Part shown: piece after piece, positions 5,589 to 5,876 of the stretch | Layout of the letters: each line of letters opens with the position of its first letter | Position numbering within the stretch: the first letter of the stretch is position 1 | Source of the DNA: Candidatus Poseidoniaceae archaeon | Lineage (GTDB): Archaea > Thermoplasmatota > Poseidoniia > Poseidoniales > Poseidoniaceae | Reading direction: 5' to 3' | Length of the DNA: 5,876 nt | Assembly: GCA_022451765.1 (NCBI GenBank) | Contig: JAKUNY010000093.1 | Coordinates: forward strand, 1 to 5,876 | Position numbers and translations under genes: made by a program | The notes under the pieces: model-generated | What the model was told of the DNA's origin: nothing | Databases searched by the model: none | What the model saw: only the letters and a program-made list of their open reading frames with translations

Positions 5589-5876
5589 ATGGCAGGGGTC
5601 TATTGCCCAACTTGCGAGTCGAGTGTTGAGGCTGCTGCTAAGTTCTGCCTGTCATGCGGCCACGATTTGACCGTTCAGGGCCCGATTACTTCTACGGGTC
5701 ATGACCTCAACCAAATCAAAGATGTCATTCGACACCGAGAAGACCTCTCTATGGCTGAAAAATTTGACATGATCGCCCGTGTTGAAGAGGGTGCAAACCC
5801 CATCACAATGGGGATTGCTGCGGCAGCAGATGACGGTGAAAATTTCGATATTGGGCAAGCATTTGAGGGAGCAGGC
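5589..5876 (+). CDS. Zinc-ribbon protein, N-terminal part (3' truncated by window edge)
   Basis: A frame open from ATG 5589 to the last base gives 96 residues with no stop. It begins with MAGVYCPTCESS and continues to FCLSCGHDL, a C-x2-C...C-x2-C-G short zinc ribbon at residues 6-23 with a 10-residue spacer between pairs, like the many small zinc-ribbon domains placed at protein N-termini. A Thr/Ser-Gly linker and a predicted helix (LNQIKDVIRHREDLSMAEKFDMIARVEEG, shown by its heptad-like hydrophobics) follow, then an Ala-Gly-rich, acidic stretch. The function is unknown, and the downstream domain that would define it is cut off. It lies 55 bases after lysS in the same orientation; the gap has no clear ribosome site, so either read-through from lysS or its own leaderless start is possible. 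Confidence 0.75.
   Translation, partial: MAGVYCPTCESSVEAAAKFCLSCGHDLTVQGPITSTGHDLNQIKDVIRHREDLSMAEKFDMIARVEEGANPITMGIAAAADDGENFDIGQAFEGAG

Overview
The window looks like chromosomal DNA of an archaeon. The indicators are a class I lysyl-tRNA synthetase, the beta subunit of translation initiation factor aIF2, an archaeal NOG1-type GTPase, a GfcR-type phosphoribosyltransferase-like regulator, an archaeal-type UMP kinase C-terminus and a DUF2116-like zinc-ribbon membrane protein. Base composition is moderate and intergenic gaps are very short. A streamlined, mesophilic euryarchaeal lineage such as the marine Thermoplasmatota (Poseidoniales-like) is my best guess, but that is inference and not proven by the sequence.

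Layout. Positions 1-586 (+) carry the 3' end of pyrH followed four bases later by a small zinc-ribbon/transmembrane protein. Positions 589-1701 (-) carry the NOG1-like GTPase, converging on the first pair with a 2-base gap. From a divergent intergenic region (1702-1812) a three-gene plus-strand run begins: an unrecognised 147-residue protein, a pterin-4a-carbinolamine dehydratase, and a thioredoxin-fold [2Fe-2S] ferredoxin (1813-2850). It abuts, with no intergenic base, the minus-strand aIF2-beta gene (2851-3261). A second divergent region (3262-3352) separates aIF2-beta from the plus-strand pair gfcR and lysS (3353-5533), which are tightly coupled by a strong Shine-Dalgarno that overlaps the gfcR stop. 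A zinc-ribbon protein starts at 5589 and runs off the window.

The outstanding observation is in aIF2-beta. The C-terminal 85 codons form an open frame, but the same frame continues upstream through a recognisable N-terminal gamma-binding segment to an ATG at 3261, giving a normal 136-codon gene. It is broken only by one TAG at codon 37, where the family normally has the Glu of a conserved Glu-Gly. This is either a single G-to-T error, a very recent mutation, or a decoded amber codon (pyrrolysine or suppressor). None of the nine gene stops visible in the window is TAG (six TGA, three TAA), which is compatible with the third option but too few to decide. No pyl gene or tRNA is present here.

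The functional theme is mostly information processing (initiation factor, aminoacyl-tRNA synthetase, ribosome-biogenesis GTPase) plus nucleotide metabolism and a small redox/pterin operon. I see no mobile element, CRISPR array, RNA gene or other accessory system, and no stretch above 300 bases lacks a gene.
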